64,000 nt of DNA, taken from assembly GCA_965199685.1 (NCBI GenBank), contig OZ241323.1, positions 682,001-746,000 of the forward strand. Reading direction: 5' to 3'. Below the pieces are notes generated by a model. It was not told where the DNA came from, ran no database searches, and was given only the letters and a program-made list of their open reading frames with translations. Positions 38,301 to 46,400 of this stretch are shown in pieces; the stretch's first letter is position 1; every line of letters begins with the position of its first letter. A program made the translations under genes and the position numbers. The stretch comes from SP5GCR1 sp965199685. GTDB lineage: Bacteria; Pseudomonadota; Gammaproteobacteria; Poriferisulfidales; Oxydemutatoraceae.

Positions 38301-39909
38301 TTGGAATGACGATGGCACCGTCATGAGCAGTTATGCGACCGGAGATGTTACAGGAAATTCCCAAGTAGGTGGTTTAGTCGGTGAAAATAGGGGAGACATC
38401 ATGAAAAGCTATGCGACTGGGGTCGTTGTCAGCCAAGATAATAATGCTGGCGGCTTAGTCGGTATAAATGATAATATGATCACCAACAGCTATGCAACGG
38501 GTGATGTTTCAGGACTTGCTTCTACAAGCAATTTAGCCGGGCATAATGATGGCACCATCACCAACAGCTATGCAATTGGAAATGTTTTAAGGAGAGGTTT
38601 TGGTTTAACCTTCTTTAATGCCGGAGAGATTAACGATAGTTATTGGCTAAGTGGTTCTGCACCTAGAAGAGGACTTCAAGTTCGTGAAGATGCAGAAAAA
38701 ACCGCTGAGGAACTCAAATTACCCCTCAGACCAGGAACTATCTCAACTGATGTTTATTACAACTGGAGTGCCGATATATGGGATTTTGGCATCTTTGAAG
38801 AATATCCAGCACTTAAATATCACGATGACACGTGTGACACTTCTACGCCGTTCCCGGATTGTGGCAAATTATTACTACATCAGCGTATCGGTTTGCGAGA
38901 TCTAAGGCTGGAACAGAATATCGGGGCAGGGCATTTGCATCTTTCTCCTGCCTTTAGTTCTACAATCACGACTTATACAGTGTCGGTTCATGCCGATGCC
39001 AGCGAATTGAAAATCACCCCAATAGCGGCTAATCCTGATGCGATCATCGTAGCCGACGGCAAAGTCTTGCCGGCGGACAACACCGGCTATACCATTGCGC
39101 TGAACACCTTTGAGACTACATCTACGGTTATCAGTGTTGCGGCAAGTAATTCGGTGGCAATGGAACAACCAGTTGTCTATAAATTAACGATAAACAGTAA
39201 TCGTTTGCCAAGGATAAGCATTAACGCACCTGCTTCAATCGCAGAAGGTGAAACCCTTGAATTGAGTGTTGCTATAGAAGATCTTGAGGGAGACGAGTTT
39301 AGTTATAGTCTGACTACGATTCCAGACCTATTTCCATATCTAAAGGGAAGCACCGGCACGATAGTAGGTCACGCTGATCTAATATATGAACTTAACATGC
39401 CGAGTGATCTACTTGGTGAAATGCAAATCATGGATGTTATGGATATTGTTATGACGGTTGACGATGGCTCAGGTGTTGTGAGTGAAGCGATGCAGTTAAC
39501 GATAGTCAAGCACAATAATGGTGTCACATCGGTTCCTGCACCCATGCTGGATGGTTTCACATACACCATCAATATAGATCTATCGTCGGATTCGGACGGG
39601 ATAAATCCTAACCCTGAGATAGCTTATCAATGGCAAGAAGATTTTTTCGGTAGTTGGTTCGACGTTGACGGTGCCACTGATGCAAGCTATACCGTGGAAG
39701 GCATTATAGGTGATCGCTATCGTGTGTTGGTTGATTATACCGATAAGCAAAGCTATAGACATCAGAGGCTTGCATCTCCGGCGGTGGCAGCACCGCAGCA
39801 ATTTGTTTATGATATCGAGAAATCTAGGGGTGTTGTAAGAACTATAATGGATAGCTCAACGGTTATTTTCGTAAACGTCAGAGTACTCCTTGAAGGCCTC
39901 TTACGCTAG
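23332..39909 (+). CDS. Giant GLUG-repeat secreted protein, 9 modules (gene 3)
   Basis: ATG 23332 has AGAGG nine bases upstream, and the in-frame TAG at 23317-23319 rules out a longer N-terminus. The signal peptide is short: MK, hydrophobic LPVCATCLLTVMF, cleavage after AIA before Q. Modules open near 23434 (M1), 25801 (M2/M3 hybrid), 27270 (M4), 28707 (M5), 30091 (M6), 31597 (M7), 33040 (M8), 35224 (M9) and 37600 (M10). The protein is about 400 residues shorter than its neighbours because one module is missing. It also carries a tandem 27-residue duplication in M6 and three 32-residue GLUG units in M8 where genes 2 and 4 have one. Cysteine pairs (GCPxxGC) and DxDxDG loops suggest a disulfide- and calcium-stabilised extracellular rod. 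The C-terminus ends RVLLEGLLR. Adhesin or surface-layer function is inferred. Confidence 0.9.
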   Translation: MKVSSLPVCATCLLTVMFSEIAIAQRHLQCNYTTDIDQDNDGLIEICDLNALNAIRYQLDGSGYRESLTSPKITAGCPRSGCNGFELHRDLDFNADDDYRNITNKEAWTSGLGWLPISDRLNFFAARFEGNGHAIVNLYINRPSDYVGLFKATAKRAKISNLVLSRIDIKGNSYVGSLAGHNAGSVAYIGVEGGSLSGMGNNVGGLFGANIGTILNGDVILERIEGSGHSLGGLVGYNEGRIMHSVADASLSGVSQVGGLVGLNSDGALANNRTDGTAKGRDYIGGLVGLNRARISSNHAEGRVISEGSYSGGLVGANHQGGRIADSQASGTVSGNLYAGGLVGWNKDSEITNSFTVNRVDGNSDVGGLVGSNEDGQISNTYASGSVGGVHRVGGLVGSNKGIVSDSFVNGQVVASGEHVGGLIGWNYAHQRRGATTVRVVHSYWDSEAIEILLSAGGSPRTTAQLKSPTAPGLLGETFERWNVVDWEFGTSEQYPILRHSEGSNRRYLLPGQHIMLSGLLVLDGLTLSPAFNPQTFNYRVTLSDNSVSEIRFSPTIANSTQTISVLKDKETSLPSVHNGETVLINLNVAPKPTLVTIARHYQIWVLRQSGLQATISSNRSDHRVSEGQDITFNASTSEPEPWRVRHWWSQVSPAQPNLLEGSDLSLPKINIDIPDDFVAQDENETPVVLRLEVNAGGATVVQTTTMTVVKANNGGLDTLAIPIYREGTLTVADISEADLSMEPDAGVDLNSFRYQWQYKLLSDSVVWQDIEGAMRMRYEIPMDLSTIDNISYRVRLNYRDNQGHRHRIVSEPLSIRHVAQKNDFADIYYLEDLNAIRNQLDGKYELVRDLDFQSDASYRDSINKAEWTVADYDDASDTGWVPIGNEAQPFAGSFDGNGYTISGLQINRDTAETQGLFGVTTPSAVIRDIGLLNLKIEGGAKVAGLVGTNRGQIGYSYVIGSIESKRGSIAGGLVASNDDGDIIGSYAISEVFGASSLGGLVGDNGGTIINSRADTIIMPHSRGTSFGGLVGHNRSLISNSYATGEILASGSSVIGGLVGRNALNAQIINGYASVGIDGSVTGGLAGFNLGSIKNSYAIGKLKSRGGTEGSLVGVNAVDRIINSYWNTDNIATGSDNGIGQNTIQLRSGTSQSSDASKAYYKWRDSDWYFGDIDQYPMLKHTTATNSVFECGSSGLPQCGDLISPGFRYGLRSLTPADDAIFSVPIDIEKLNQGDVYFGTVISDRPNVRLIPVAMESTARISIIGTMLETIESGDTSSPISLKNDQAKKVVIEVEGTQTVRYMLYLSYSYHRVIDEDNDGLVDINYLEDLDAIRHQLDGSGYRANVEEIKITFGCPSEGCKGYELLRNLDFNDLESYRNAEQNMHRWTGAGAWQPIAGTFTGTFQGNNKTIANLRVRGNGGLFVAIGSDSRAVYIDGIGLSGVDIKGDIVAGIATSCKQCTISNSYVIGNVEGTTATAGLLNDITTTSGRVARISNSYFIGNLVANGQSAVGGGLIGDIDSDTIISNSYVVGTITAQHDDGFIGGMVGVRSSSTLDIVNSYASVLSTKAGVPQSLFGGNKDPNDKLAPTARAVYLDEDISRVGVTLGESRRTVELQKPTSATGIYMRWRSDNLGNSDNWDFGTDRQYPAIKYNLQANSTDGDTHCGAADMQKRPAACQTLLRHQGSLLQDLQLSEGAGLSSPFSFALFDYGLSVNTDQSTIRILPTAFNAVTMIEVFSDGNLAGVSDSGEWTMPIPLNDSGDTVVALVVKDGKRRSYPYQFTVNRLNIVAQNIDKDGDGLIDIGNPTQLDAIRRRLDGSAYQHSETTGAIYCPNGCIGYELTADIDLAGMDWQPIASFGEPFSGVFKGNGHTISNLTIKVSNATGIGLFGAIGGSGRVENVGLVNVNITANNNVGSIAGYNFGTIINSYATGKLVAMGDYVGGLVGRNRSSIIVNSYANVDVRSNGILVGGLVGFAEVNSSIVNSYVSGDVQAESGGAGGLVGSNDRGTKIHNSYAFGDIRTNSGLAGGLTASADLIVNSYYRAGAVISGTDSLLATDKTAMELKAGVPSDDIYTEWNRADWHFGNDEQYPALLYAESDDNNTTCRQPSPEQLSRCNSGLFAGLSEHDKPVVCRSHLPKLPEQGPYCGALLSGQRADLVRLEFSENARLIPAFNPQIYDYDLVIDADTAFVATPTAYDGTNTIIVNADGLSSPISSGQSLSFTLSDDLDSIVFEVQAATPGSPTLYTIRVHGLTVVDDLIMIDYLEDLNLMHYPLTQLSATLEDCPIGIDTDLLALVSLCKGYKLIRDLDFKDPESYRVGRVNPTWTTGAGWQPVGKRSNPFNGLFNGNAHTIANLRIHGVATDDSGLFGAVADGARIENIGLLSVDVDVDNSAQGIFGVGALVGRNNGDVVNSYVIGGSVRGHSNVGGLVGRNERAVVNSYAHNAVTGSSRVGGLVGYLIGRGIYNSYATGAVSGNNSVGGLLGEVVGRGIFNSYATGAVSGDNSVGGLVGQDNSTTIVDSYTSSKISGSSGGLIGSSSRDTFTVDASYWDVDTSKVMDDGNNANGIGKTTTELQTSEIEEDGIYIGWDRDDWYSGTSSQYPLLQYTKAIGVINPPACRETKDADGELPVCGTLLPAQHRTGLSNLARSSEVLLLRPDFDSRIYDYELIVKSNEQVFTIIPRTFNPNARIVLNDDSETNPREELGDNEETTLMIDNSNGFLLTLTVGNPSVSATTQTTLYSIKVSKHPFITANDIDEDDDGLIEIRSADDLSAIRYQLDGSGYKASGSDTKITIGCPTTPTVGCKGYELAASIDLSGSDWNPIGAIDAMTDATTLDCNDISSRCFAALFDGNRALGYEISGLRVASQRDNVGLFAALADSARVRNVNLSDVEIAGSNGVGSLAAYNAGEIDNSYANGTVAGEHVIGGLVAYNSGRISNSYAYGMVSGDRTVGGLVARNQSGGVIANSYSLNRVSGNNNIGGLVALNLGSIVNTYASGGVEGVTLIGGLVGENGGSVRDSYATADITCTGVPECTSYTVATGGLIGSNTNGGIAVNSYWDIAASNIQGSAGGVGKTTVQLQSGTSQSSDASRAYYEWNDSDWNFGNANQYPILKYAGIITRRGTPQSQSYGLESLAIVEVVMLSPNFSTTKLHYRIGVELDADIRQLHLTPDALDKRATIRIVSDNGFDETVKSGTSSSEIVLRSTATTVITVEVSGDRRVRYHLEVNYYSSSSERDIDTDKDGLIDILTLEDLDAMRNALDGSRLRHQNNDGVLIESVKGCPITGCRGYELLRNLDFDNPTHYQAGSVNSAWITGEGWQPVGTQRYPFTARFKGNGYTISNLRVNRPDSDGGLFGVIDGRDANAIIEGLGLSDVSIVGGVHVGGLVGRNWAGDISQSYVTGYVAAHGNGTSAIVGGLVGHNRAGDISESYVTGFVSASGNGTSAIVGGLVGHNRASDISKSYVTGSVSALGNATSLIVGGLVGRNIRGFITESYSETQVKGNVSDRLKVLTGGLVALNNDRSHIENSYTIGSVIAQDSVGGLVASNRGSSEIINSYAVSRVIAIGVRSRAGGLVAVNSAMVGDSYWDIEASGVTSSAGGTSATTAILQSSTPTSPVNSIYRNWDPNVWEFADADRYPALKAVNNARLLARRGKSLLQSLTLSGNVRLFPHFHPLIFDYDIIAESRQMTEVQLNTTSTQAGTMLDVVCNDGLICASSVPVSFVLDGSHAPQITISTRTPDDKVLPYNFSVRYVTSEIKLVTATTTTTSMPLTVAEGERVRLMTLYNFGLNEDSYRYSWRQSVGDVLKFNDTLSPVDTQSAVLDFMVPINVVSRQDDSRVVELILEIALNDEVYLSKTIPLIISKRDNDVAHRVRLLEDNIEVHTYSIRIERKDGSEFIDRDGDFAAIDIQWQRRRSEAESWINLVSAPAYALPNEGDYQYRARVVYEDNQGYREQLESEVINYLDIDDDNDGLIEIRYLEELDAIRYVLDGSGYKADAMSATNTTGCPVVNNVEKCRGYELMNDLDFTDDASYRTADPVARSLLRDNWTVMRFTNPDDSSPVDSSWQPIGGVFNTVFNGNGHTISNMQINYSVGTKDNIGLFSEIGETGKIENLGLVDPAIKGLVGIKNVGGIAGAIQSGSVIVNSYVVGDVAAGNTNKIIRGDVGFNIDSDVGFIGGMVGRNKGLIFNSYTKINVVAEDSGTLSNKLIGVGGLAGRNIDGGKVYNSYATGEVKGPCTVGGLVGNQSSSDPGELLKTSQIKNSYTTGNVETGFGTCSESNNQVAGGLVGVNNNSTIENGYILGEILGDGTLAGLVGGGSAAINSYWNYNSNCRFIFTLTTGVGCFGTSENFKNSRTRNNFRLPIAANTELASCPESFITEAKPEDVCDTYVDWNVADWNFGTSSQFPALKYGIGPDTDDPGCDTDTETALPSCDALLPGQIADALLLNGLSLSVNSQNVQLTPDFMSNRFNYEVMIEPEIVPVAIKITADADEGTAITIRKDGGTVKQLDGSVQISAKDSFNIEIKTASGNNRGANYQIQVRLKYPLQPKISKAVNGSTPTEVIRANILTLDEGDVVRLDASASFGQNNPQLDYQWSQVSGKPLSLQIQSTSTLGFMVPVDFVARDEDDSTVILKLELSESGNPASVVSREIPLLVRKVNNGNSESAAKWISSYTLSASDLSDDIDGKPLTNIGYQWSREQSGVFVAIPNANQKSYTPPEDARNAQYRLSISYTDAQGYDTTIHYDAPLYTTIANFVDKDGDGLIEIETLEDLFAIRYQPDGSGYRASAVASKITTGCPNDRCNGYELTRSLDFMDDNSYRIPSFKARYTVTTTTDLGWEPIGSPSFLPFQATFNGNGYTISNLMINRPNIDNVGLFGYTRNSQITNLGLLDVDIRGQSRVGSLVGWNDGGTITSSYAMGTVLGTGFSVGGLVGWNDGGTIASSYAMGSVSGASNRVGGLVGNNDEGTITNSHAMGTVSGTGSNIGGLVGWNDDGTVMSSYATGDVTGNSQVGGLVGENRGDIMKSYATGVVVSQDNNAGGLVGINDNMITNSYATGDVSGLASTSNLAGHNDGTITNSYAIGNVLRRGFGLTFFNAGEINDSYWLSGSAPRRGLQVREDAEKTAEELKLPLRPGTISTDVYYNWSADIWDFGIFEEYPALKYHDDTCDTSTPFPDCGKLLLHQRIGLRDLRLEQNIGAGHLHLSPAFSSTITTYTVSVHADASELKITPIAANPDAIIVADGKVLPADNTGYTIALNTFETTSTVISVAASNSVAMEQPVVYKLTINSNRLPRISINAPASIAEGETLELSVAIEDLEGDEFSYSLTTIPDLFPYLKGSTGTIVGHADLIYELNMPSDLLGEMQIMDVMDIVMTVDDGSGVVSEAMQLTIVKHNNGVTSVPAPMLDGFTYTINIDLSSDSDGINPNPEIAYQWQEDFFGSWFDVDGATDASYTVEGIIGDRYRVLVDYTDKQSYRHQRLASPAVAAPQQFVYDIEKSRGVVRTIMDSSTVIFVNVRVLLEGLLR
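25931..25975 (+). other. Junction of the fused M2/M3 module in gene 3
   Basis: Upstream of here gene 3 follows M2 of genes 2 and 4 (IYYLEDL..SDASYRD..NK..WTVADY). Downstream it follows their M3 (DDASDTGW.PIG..PFAGSFDGNGYTISGLQINRD). The bridging DNA TGGACGGTAGCCGATTAC is nearly the same in both source modules (gene 2 near 7469 and 8954). This is what unequal homologous recombination would leave. Confidence 0.75.
30715..30876 (+). repeat. Two 81-bp tandem repeats inside gene 3 (M6)
   Basis: The 27-residue unit GRGI(Y/F)NSYATGAVSG.NS followed by VGGL.GE/Q occurs twice with an exact 81-bp period (starts 30715 and 30796). The DNA is nearly identical, so the duplication looks recent. The corresponding place in gene 4 has diverged units instead. 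Confidence 0.75.
33481..33768 (+). repeat. Three 96-bp tandem GLUG units inside gene 3 (M8)
   Basis: Units start at 33481, 33577 and 33673, an exact 96-bp period, each coding for GGLVGxNxA(G/S)DIS followed by SYVTG.V.A.GN.TS and two more residues. M8 in genes 2 and 4 holds only one such unit between VGGLVG and the next GGLVG. The expansion is therefore specific to gene 3 and keeps the reading frame. Confidence 0.85.
38032..38283 (+). repeat. Three 84-bp tandem GLUG units in gene 3 (M10)
   Basis: Units start at 38032, 38116 and 38200, each coding for 28 residues of the form VG(G/S)LVGxND.GTI followed by (T/A)(S/N)S(Y/H)AMG.V. The high DNA similarity between units makes this a likely slippage or recombination hotspot. 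Gene 4 has the same array at 56235-56486, with a differing third unit. Confidence 0.8.
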
Positions 39910-40027
39910 TCCAGTGTGACATTGTGCAAAACTGTAACCGCTTGCGCCACCAAATTACGCAAACCATCCTAACGTTACGGTTCTGCACAAATCAAACCAC
40001 TATGTGTCATCGAATTTACGATAACGG

Positions 40028-40054
40028 TAGGGGAGGGCTAACATGCCCTCCCTA
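40028..40054. repeat. Palindrome TAGGGGAGGGC..GCCCTCCCTA
   Basis: It has the same architecture as 4288-4320 and 22794-22820 (one bulged G, 6-nt loop), but both inner arms have changed together. Pairing is kept, which suggests the structure rather than the sequence is maintained. Confidence 0.7.
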
Positions 40055-40170
40055 AAGTACCGTTCTGCACGAACAGAACCGCTTGCGCCACCAAATCATG
40101 GTTACCGTAAACGAAATGGATGGATTGTGTGCAGATACGACACAACCACCCCGTCAGGCTTCGCCTGCCA

Positions 40171-40187
40171 CCCCTCCAAAGGAGGGG
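40171..40187. repeat. Hairpin C copy, CCCCTCC-AAA-GGAGGGG
   Basis: Perfect 7-bp stem within the block shared with the region upstream of gene 3. It is preceded by CAGGCTTCGCCTG. Confidence 0.75.
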
Positions 40188-40320
40188 AATTGCCTTGTGC
40201 AGATACAACGCATTACGAGCGGATATGTCAAATTGCCGTTTGTGCAACGGCAACAATCGGCATTTCCATTTATAAAGGTAATATTATAAAAAATTTATCA
40301 AAAATAATAAATAATAAACT

Positions 40321-40349
40321 TTGTATTTACAGAAAAAATATGTTAGAAG
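40321..40349 (+). promoter_or_regulatory. Probable promoter of giant gene 4
   Basis: It aligns with the gene 3 promoter. TTGTAT (40321-40326) lies 17 bp before TAGAAG (40344-40349), with TG at 40341-40342. The -10 is further from consensus than in gene 3 (TAGAAG against TATAAA), so gene 4 may be weaker. Confidence 0.45.
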
Positions 40350-40386
40350 TATCTGCTGGAAAAAGGAATTTCCTATTAGTACCCTA

Positions 40387-40454
40387 ATTCAAACGATATC
40401 GTTTTGAATACATTAGACAACAAGGAGGAATATTTAGGGATAGATATGTAGAGG
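40387..40454 (+). promoter_or_regulatory. Leader element of gene 4: covarying hairpin, start-stop AUG-UAG, Shine-Dalgarno
   Basis: Arms ATTCAAACG (40387-40395) and CGTTTTGAAT (40400-40409) pair with one bulged U. Then come AAGGAGG (40422-40428), AGGGA (40436-40440) five bases before ATG-TAG (40446-40451), and AGAGG (40450-40454) nine bases before ATG 40464. It matches the gene 3 leader part by part, with compensatory changes in the hairpin. Confidence 0.5.
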
Positions 40455-40463
40455 AACTGCATT

Positions 40464-43400
40464 ATGAAGTTGTCTAGCCTGCCGGTATGTGTTATTTTTT
40501 TACTTACGGCAGTTTTTTCTGAGGTTGCTATCGCGCAACGTCACCTTCAATGTAATTACACAACTGATATAGATCAAGATAACGACGGCTTGATAGAGAT
40601 TTGTGATCTAAATGCCTTAAATGCAATTCGCTATCAATTGGACGGTAGCGGTTACAGAGAAAGCCTAAGCTCAAAAAAGATCACCGCAGGGTGTCCTCAA
40701 AGCGGTTGCAATGGCTACGAGTTGCATAACGACTTAGATTTCAATTCCGACAACAGCTATCGCAATATCATCAACAAAAAAGCATGGACTAGCGGTTTAG
40801 GTTGGTTGCCTATAAGCGATCGGTTGAACTTCTTTAATGCTAGGTTTGAAGGCAACGGTCATACCATAGCCAATCTTTATATCAACAGACCGTCGGATTA
40901 TGTCGGTTTGTTCAAGGCGACGACGAAACTAGCCAAAATCAGTAATTTGGTATTGTCGCAAATAAATATCAAGGGGAATTCATACATTGGTAGTTTGGCC
41001 GGTCACAACGCCGGTGGTATCTCGTATATTGGTGTTGAAGGTGGTCGCCTAATCGGTATGGGTAACAATGTAGGTGGGTTGTTCGGTAGCAACGAAGGGA
41101 CGATACTCAACGGCGATGTGATACTTGAGTATGTAGAGGGTGGCGGGCATAGTCTCGGCGGTCTGGTAGGTCATAACCAAGGACATATCAGGTTTAGCGT
41201 TGCTAATACGAGTATATCGGGTGTGAGTGAAGTCGGTGGCTTGGTTGGTGTTAATTTTGATGGTGTGCTGACAGACAGTCGTGCCGACGGAACTGCAAAA
41301 GGACGTGATTATATCGGTGGATTGGTTGGTCTCAATCGTGCTCAGGTCAGTGCAAGCAATGCCGAAGGCAGAGTAATAAGCGAAGGTTCGTATAGCGGTG
41401 GTTTGGTCGGTGCGAATAATCAAGGCGGCAGAATAGCTGACAGTCAGGCGAGTGGCGCGGTCTCGGGTAATCTTTATGCCGGCGGTCTAGTCGGTTGGAA
41501 CAAGGATAGTCAAATCACCAATAGTTTTGCGGTTAATCGCGTAGACGGCAATAGCGATGTAGGCGGTTTGGTCGGATGGAACAAGGATGGTCAAATACGC
41601 AATACTTATGCGAGTGGTTTTGTAACTGGTATGCATAGAGTAGGTGGCTTGGTCGGTAGCAACAAAGGTATCGTTTCCGACAGTTTTGCAAATGGGCAGG
41701 TTGTAGCAAGCGGTGAGCATGTGGGTGGGTTGATAGGCTGGAATTATGCACACCAAACAAGGTATGCCACCACGGTGCGTGTGATACATAGCTATTGGGA
41801 TAGCGAGGTTGCTGAGATTTTAGTCAGTGCCGGTGGCAGTCCTCGAACTACTGCACAGCTAAAATCGCCGACTACCTCTGGCCTACTAGGTGAGACCTTT
41901 GAACGATGGGAGATTGACGATTGGGAGTTCGGCACCAACGAGCAATATCCGATACTCAGGCATAGCGAAGGTTCTAATAGCGGGCTATTGCCGGATCAAC
42001 ACATCATGCTTTCGGGTTTGCTTGTTTTAGATGGATTGACCCTATCTCCTGTGTTCAATCCACAAACCTCTGATTATCGTGTGAACCTAATTGACGACAG
42101 CACAGAAGAAATAAGATTTAGCCCTACGATAGCAAACAGCACGCAAACGATTAGTATTCTTAAAGACGAGGAAATCAGTTTGCCGTCGGTTCACAACGGT
42201 GAGACAGTATCAATCAATTTGAATGTAGCCCCCAAACCAACCTTGATTACGATAGCGAGGCACTATCGGATTTGGGTAATACGTCAATCCAGCTTAGAAG
42301 CAACAATTAGTAGCGACCGTTCGGATTATAGAGTGAATGAGGGGCAGCGTATTGCGTTTAATGTTTCCACCTCCGAGCCGGATCTGCGGCGAGTGAGCTA
42401 TCGTTGGAGTCAAGTTTCACCGACGCAACCTAATTTGTTAAAAGACTCCAATACTCGGCAAGCCCAACTTGACATAGATATACCCGACGATTTTGTAGCC
42501 CAAAATGATGACGAGACACCTGTTGTGTTGCAAGTAGAAGTGCGTGCTGGCGAGGTAACCGCAGTTCGTAATACAACGATGACGGTCGTCAAAACAAATA
42601 GCGGTAGTATAAGAACTCTAGCGACCCCGACCCATAGCGAAGGTACTTTAACGGTGGCAGAAATAAGCGAATCCGATTTATCTATGGAGACCGACGGTGG
42701 TGTGGATATCAACAGTACTCGCTACCAATGGCAGTATAAACTGCCGTCTAATCTTGCAGTATGGCAGGATATTGAAGATGTGATGCAAATGCGTTATGAG
42801 ATACCTACGGTATTGTCGGCAATTGATAATATCAGCTATCGTGTGTGGTTGGATTATCGCGACAATCAAGGTTATCGGCACCGTATCGTATCCGAGCCGA
42901 TATCGGTTATGCGGGTCGTAGTAGAGGATGGTTTTACTGATATTTATTATCTAGAGGATTTAGATGCAATACGTAATCAATTGAACGGTAAATATGAATT
43001 AGTTCGAGATTTGGATTTCAATTCGGATGCGAGCTACCGCGACCCAATCAATAAAACGAAATGGACGGTAGCCGATTATGAGAACGATGCGGACACCGGC
43101 TGGTTGCCCATAGGTACTTCTATAGATCGTTTCACAGGTATTTTTAAGGGCAACGGTCATACGATATTCAATTTGCAGATTAATAGAGATACTACCGACT
43201 ATAAGGGTTTATTCACTATTTTAGGATCCGCGGCTACTGTAAAAAATGTTGGTTTATCTAATCTAAGGATAGAAGGGAATGAGTATATCGGTGGACTCGT
43301 GGGTTTTAATGCAGGTACCATCATCGGCAGTTATGCAATCGGCAGGATTTCAGCAAATAGTTTCCTAGGCGGGATCGCTGGAGATAGCGAAGGTAAAATC

Positions 43401-46400
43401 ATCAATAGTTATGCCAATGTTAGTATATTAGGAGAATCTAATGTTGGTGGACTTGTAGGCTGGCATTATGAGAGTGGGCGTGTCATTAACAGCTATGCCG
43501 GTGGTGATGTTAGAGGGGCAGATCGTGTCGGTGGTTTAATCGGCATCAACAGAGGCTCTATAACGAACAGCTATGCAACTGGTCAAGTGAGTGGAAATAG
43601 CGATGTTGGCGGTTTGGTCGGTGGTAATGACAATACTGGAGCAGTAATCATCAACAGTTATGCTATCGGGAAAGTGCAAGGAAGTGGCGGTGGTTTAGTT
43701 GCTAGCAACAGCGGAGTCATCAGTGCAAGTTACTGGAATACCGAGACTAGCGGTTTGCAAGGTCGTCATGGAAGCGGGCAGACTACGCGACAAATGCAAT
43801 TACCAACAAGGGCAATCGGGATATTTGAGGCGTGGGGCGATGCTGACTGGGATTTCGGCAACCGCAAGCAGTATCCGATACTCAAATACACACCTGGACC
43901 CGACGGCGATGCGTGTGGTCTATCGGGATTGCCGCAATGTGGAGAATTGATATCACCGCACTTGCGCTACGGCTTGCGTAGCTTGGCGACAGCAAACAAT
44001 GGTACTTTGTCTCCCGAATTTGATGCCGAGGAGCACAACCAAAGCGGTATTTATATCGGCACTGTGAGTAGTACAGACAATACGATACGGTTGATTCCAA
44101 CGACGATAGAACCAACCGCAGATGTTAGTTTCTACATCGGCGACGATGAGACTGCGCACGACAGCATCGGCAACGGCAAGACAAGCAAAGCAATCCCTTT
44201 GAAGGCAAACTTTATAACCCGTATTCATATTGAAGTGCAAGGAACCCGTAACGTACGCTATACACTATATATTGCTTATCAAAACACTGCCGAGTTCACG
44301 TCAATTAACTATTTGGAGGACTTGCGTGCGATACACCATCGGCTGGGAAGTTCTTATAAGTTAGCCAGGGATTTGGATTTTGCAGACAACAAGAGTTATC
44401 GAGATCCGTTGAATAGGATTTTGTGGACGGTAGATGATTACGACGATGCTAATGATACCGGTTGGCTACCTATAGGCAGCGAGTCGGAACCTTTCGCCGG
44501 GAGTTTTGACGGCAACGGCTATACGATATCGGGTTTGCAAATAAACCGAGACGATGCCGATGATCAAAGTTTATTTGGTGTTAGCACACCCGATGCATTG
44601 ATAAGCAATATCGGCTTGTTGAATGTAGAAATAGAGGGTGGTGCAAATGCTGCCGGACTGATCAGCACCAACCGAGGGCAAGTTGGTTATAGCCATGTTA
44701 CCGGCACTATTAGATTAAAGAGTAGAGGTACGGCAGGTGGTTTGGTTGCAAGTAACGACGGTGGAGATATTGTTGGCAGTTATGCAATAAGCGAAGTTTC
44801 CGGAGCTCGATTTATTGGTGGCCTCGTCGGTGATAACGATGGCACGATCATCAATAGTCGTGCGGATACTATCATAATGCCATATTCAAGAGGAACGAGT
44901 TTTGGTGGTTTAGTAGGCAACAATCGCAGTCTAATTACCAATAGTTATGCAATCGGTGAGATTTTGAGAAGTGATAGTTCTAACATAGGTGGGCTGGTTG
45001 GTCGGAATTCTTCCAAAGCACAGATTATTAACGGTTATGCAAGGGTTAAGGTCGGTCGTGGCACTTCGTCAGGTGGATTGGTTGGGTATAACCAAGGCTC
45101 TATAAAAAATAGTTATGCGGTTGGTGAACTGAAGGGCAATAATAGGTTAAGAGGTAGTTTAGTCGGACGCAATTCTGATGGTGTAATTACCGCAAGCTAC
45201 TGGAACACCGACACTATCGTTGCTGGAAATCGCAACGGGATTGGTCAGACCTCAAAACAGCTTCAATCGGCAACCCCTTTGATGCCGATAAATAGTATCT
45301 ATGAAGATTGGGATACCGGCGATTGGGATTTCGGCAACAACGATCAATATCCGATACTTAAACATACCTCTGCAACCGAAAGTGTTTTTGAGTGTGGTTT
45401 ATCGGGATTGCCGCAATGCGAAGAGCTTATATCACCCGGATTACGTTACGGCTTGCGTAGTTTGACACCGGCAAATGGCGCAACATTCTCCACACCCATT
45501 GATATCGAAAAGCTCAACCAAAACAATTTTTACTCTATCAGGATTATCAACGATCATCCTAGTGTGCGATTGATTCCGGTGGCAATGGAATCGACCGCTC
45601 GCATTAGCATTATCGGGACCATGCGAGAAACCATAGACAGCAGTGATACGAGTTTGCCGATTTTGCTGAAAAATGACGAAGCAAAAGAAGTGATTATTGA
45701 AGTGAAAGGTACACAGACGGTTAGATATGCGCTTTATCTGAGTTACTCTTATCAGAGAGTCATTGATGAAGACGGCGACGGTCTCGTTGATATCAATTAT
45801 CTAGAAGATTTGGATGCCATCCGTCATCAGTTGGACGGCAGCGGCTATAGAGCGAGTGTTGGAGAGGACAAGATTACTTCGGGTTGTCCGAGCGAAGGAT
45901 GTAGCGGTTATAAACTGCTAAGAGATTTGGATTTTAACGATGTAGACAGTTATCGCGATGCCGAGACGAACATGGGTCGCTGGACTGGTGCCGGAGCTTG
46001 GCAGCCTATAGTGGGAACTTTTATCGGTACATTCAAAGGCAATAATAAAACGATTGCCAATTTAAGAGTGAGAAGCAACGGAGGTCTATTTACTGTTATA
46101 GGTAGAAATAGCCGTGCTGCCTATATAGACGGTATCGGGTTAACTGGTGTGGATATTAGGGCTTGGTCAGCTGCCGGAATTGCTGCATCGTGTAGGCGAT
46201 GTACGATAAGCAATAGTTATGTGATGGGAAACATAGAGGGAATCGCCGCTGCAGCCGGTTTGCTAAACGATATCAATGCGGCAAGAGGTGGGCGTTCCCA
46301 AATTAGCAACAGTTATTTTATTGGTAATGTTGCTGTGAACGGTTCATCGGCAGTCGGCGGTGGTTTGGTCGGCGATGTAGATTCGGATCTAACTATCACC

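Larger units (their letters stand above)
39910..40463. other. Intergenic region between giant genes 3 and 4: repeats then promoter/leader
   Basis: No gene is visible. It carries repeats of the 'ACCGCTTGCGCCACCAAAT' type (near 39945 and 40080), the palindrome at 40028-40054 and the segment duplicated from upstream of gene 3 (about 40092-40202). A diverged inverted repeat (GCCGTTTGTGCAACGGC..) lies near 40233. An A/T-rich promoter and leader follow. Confidence 0.7.
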
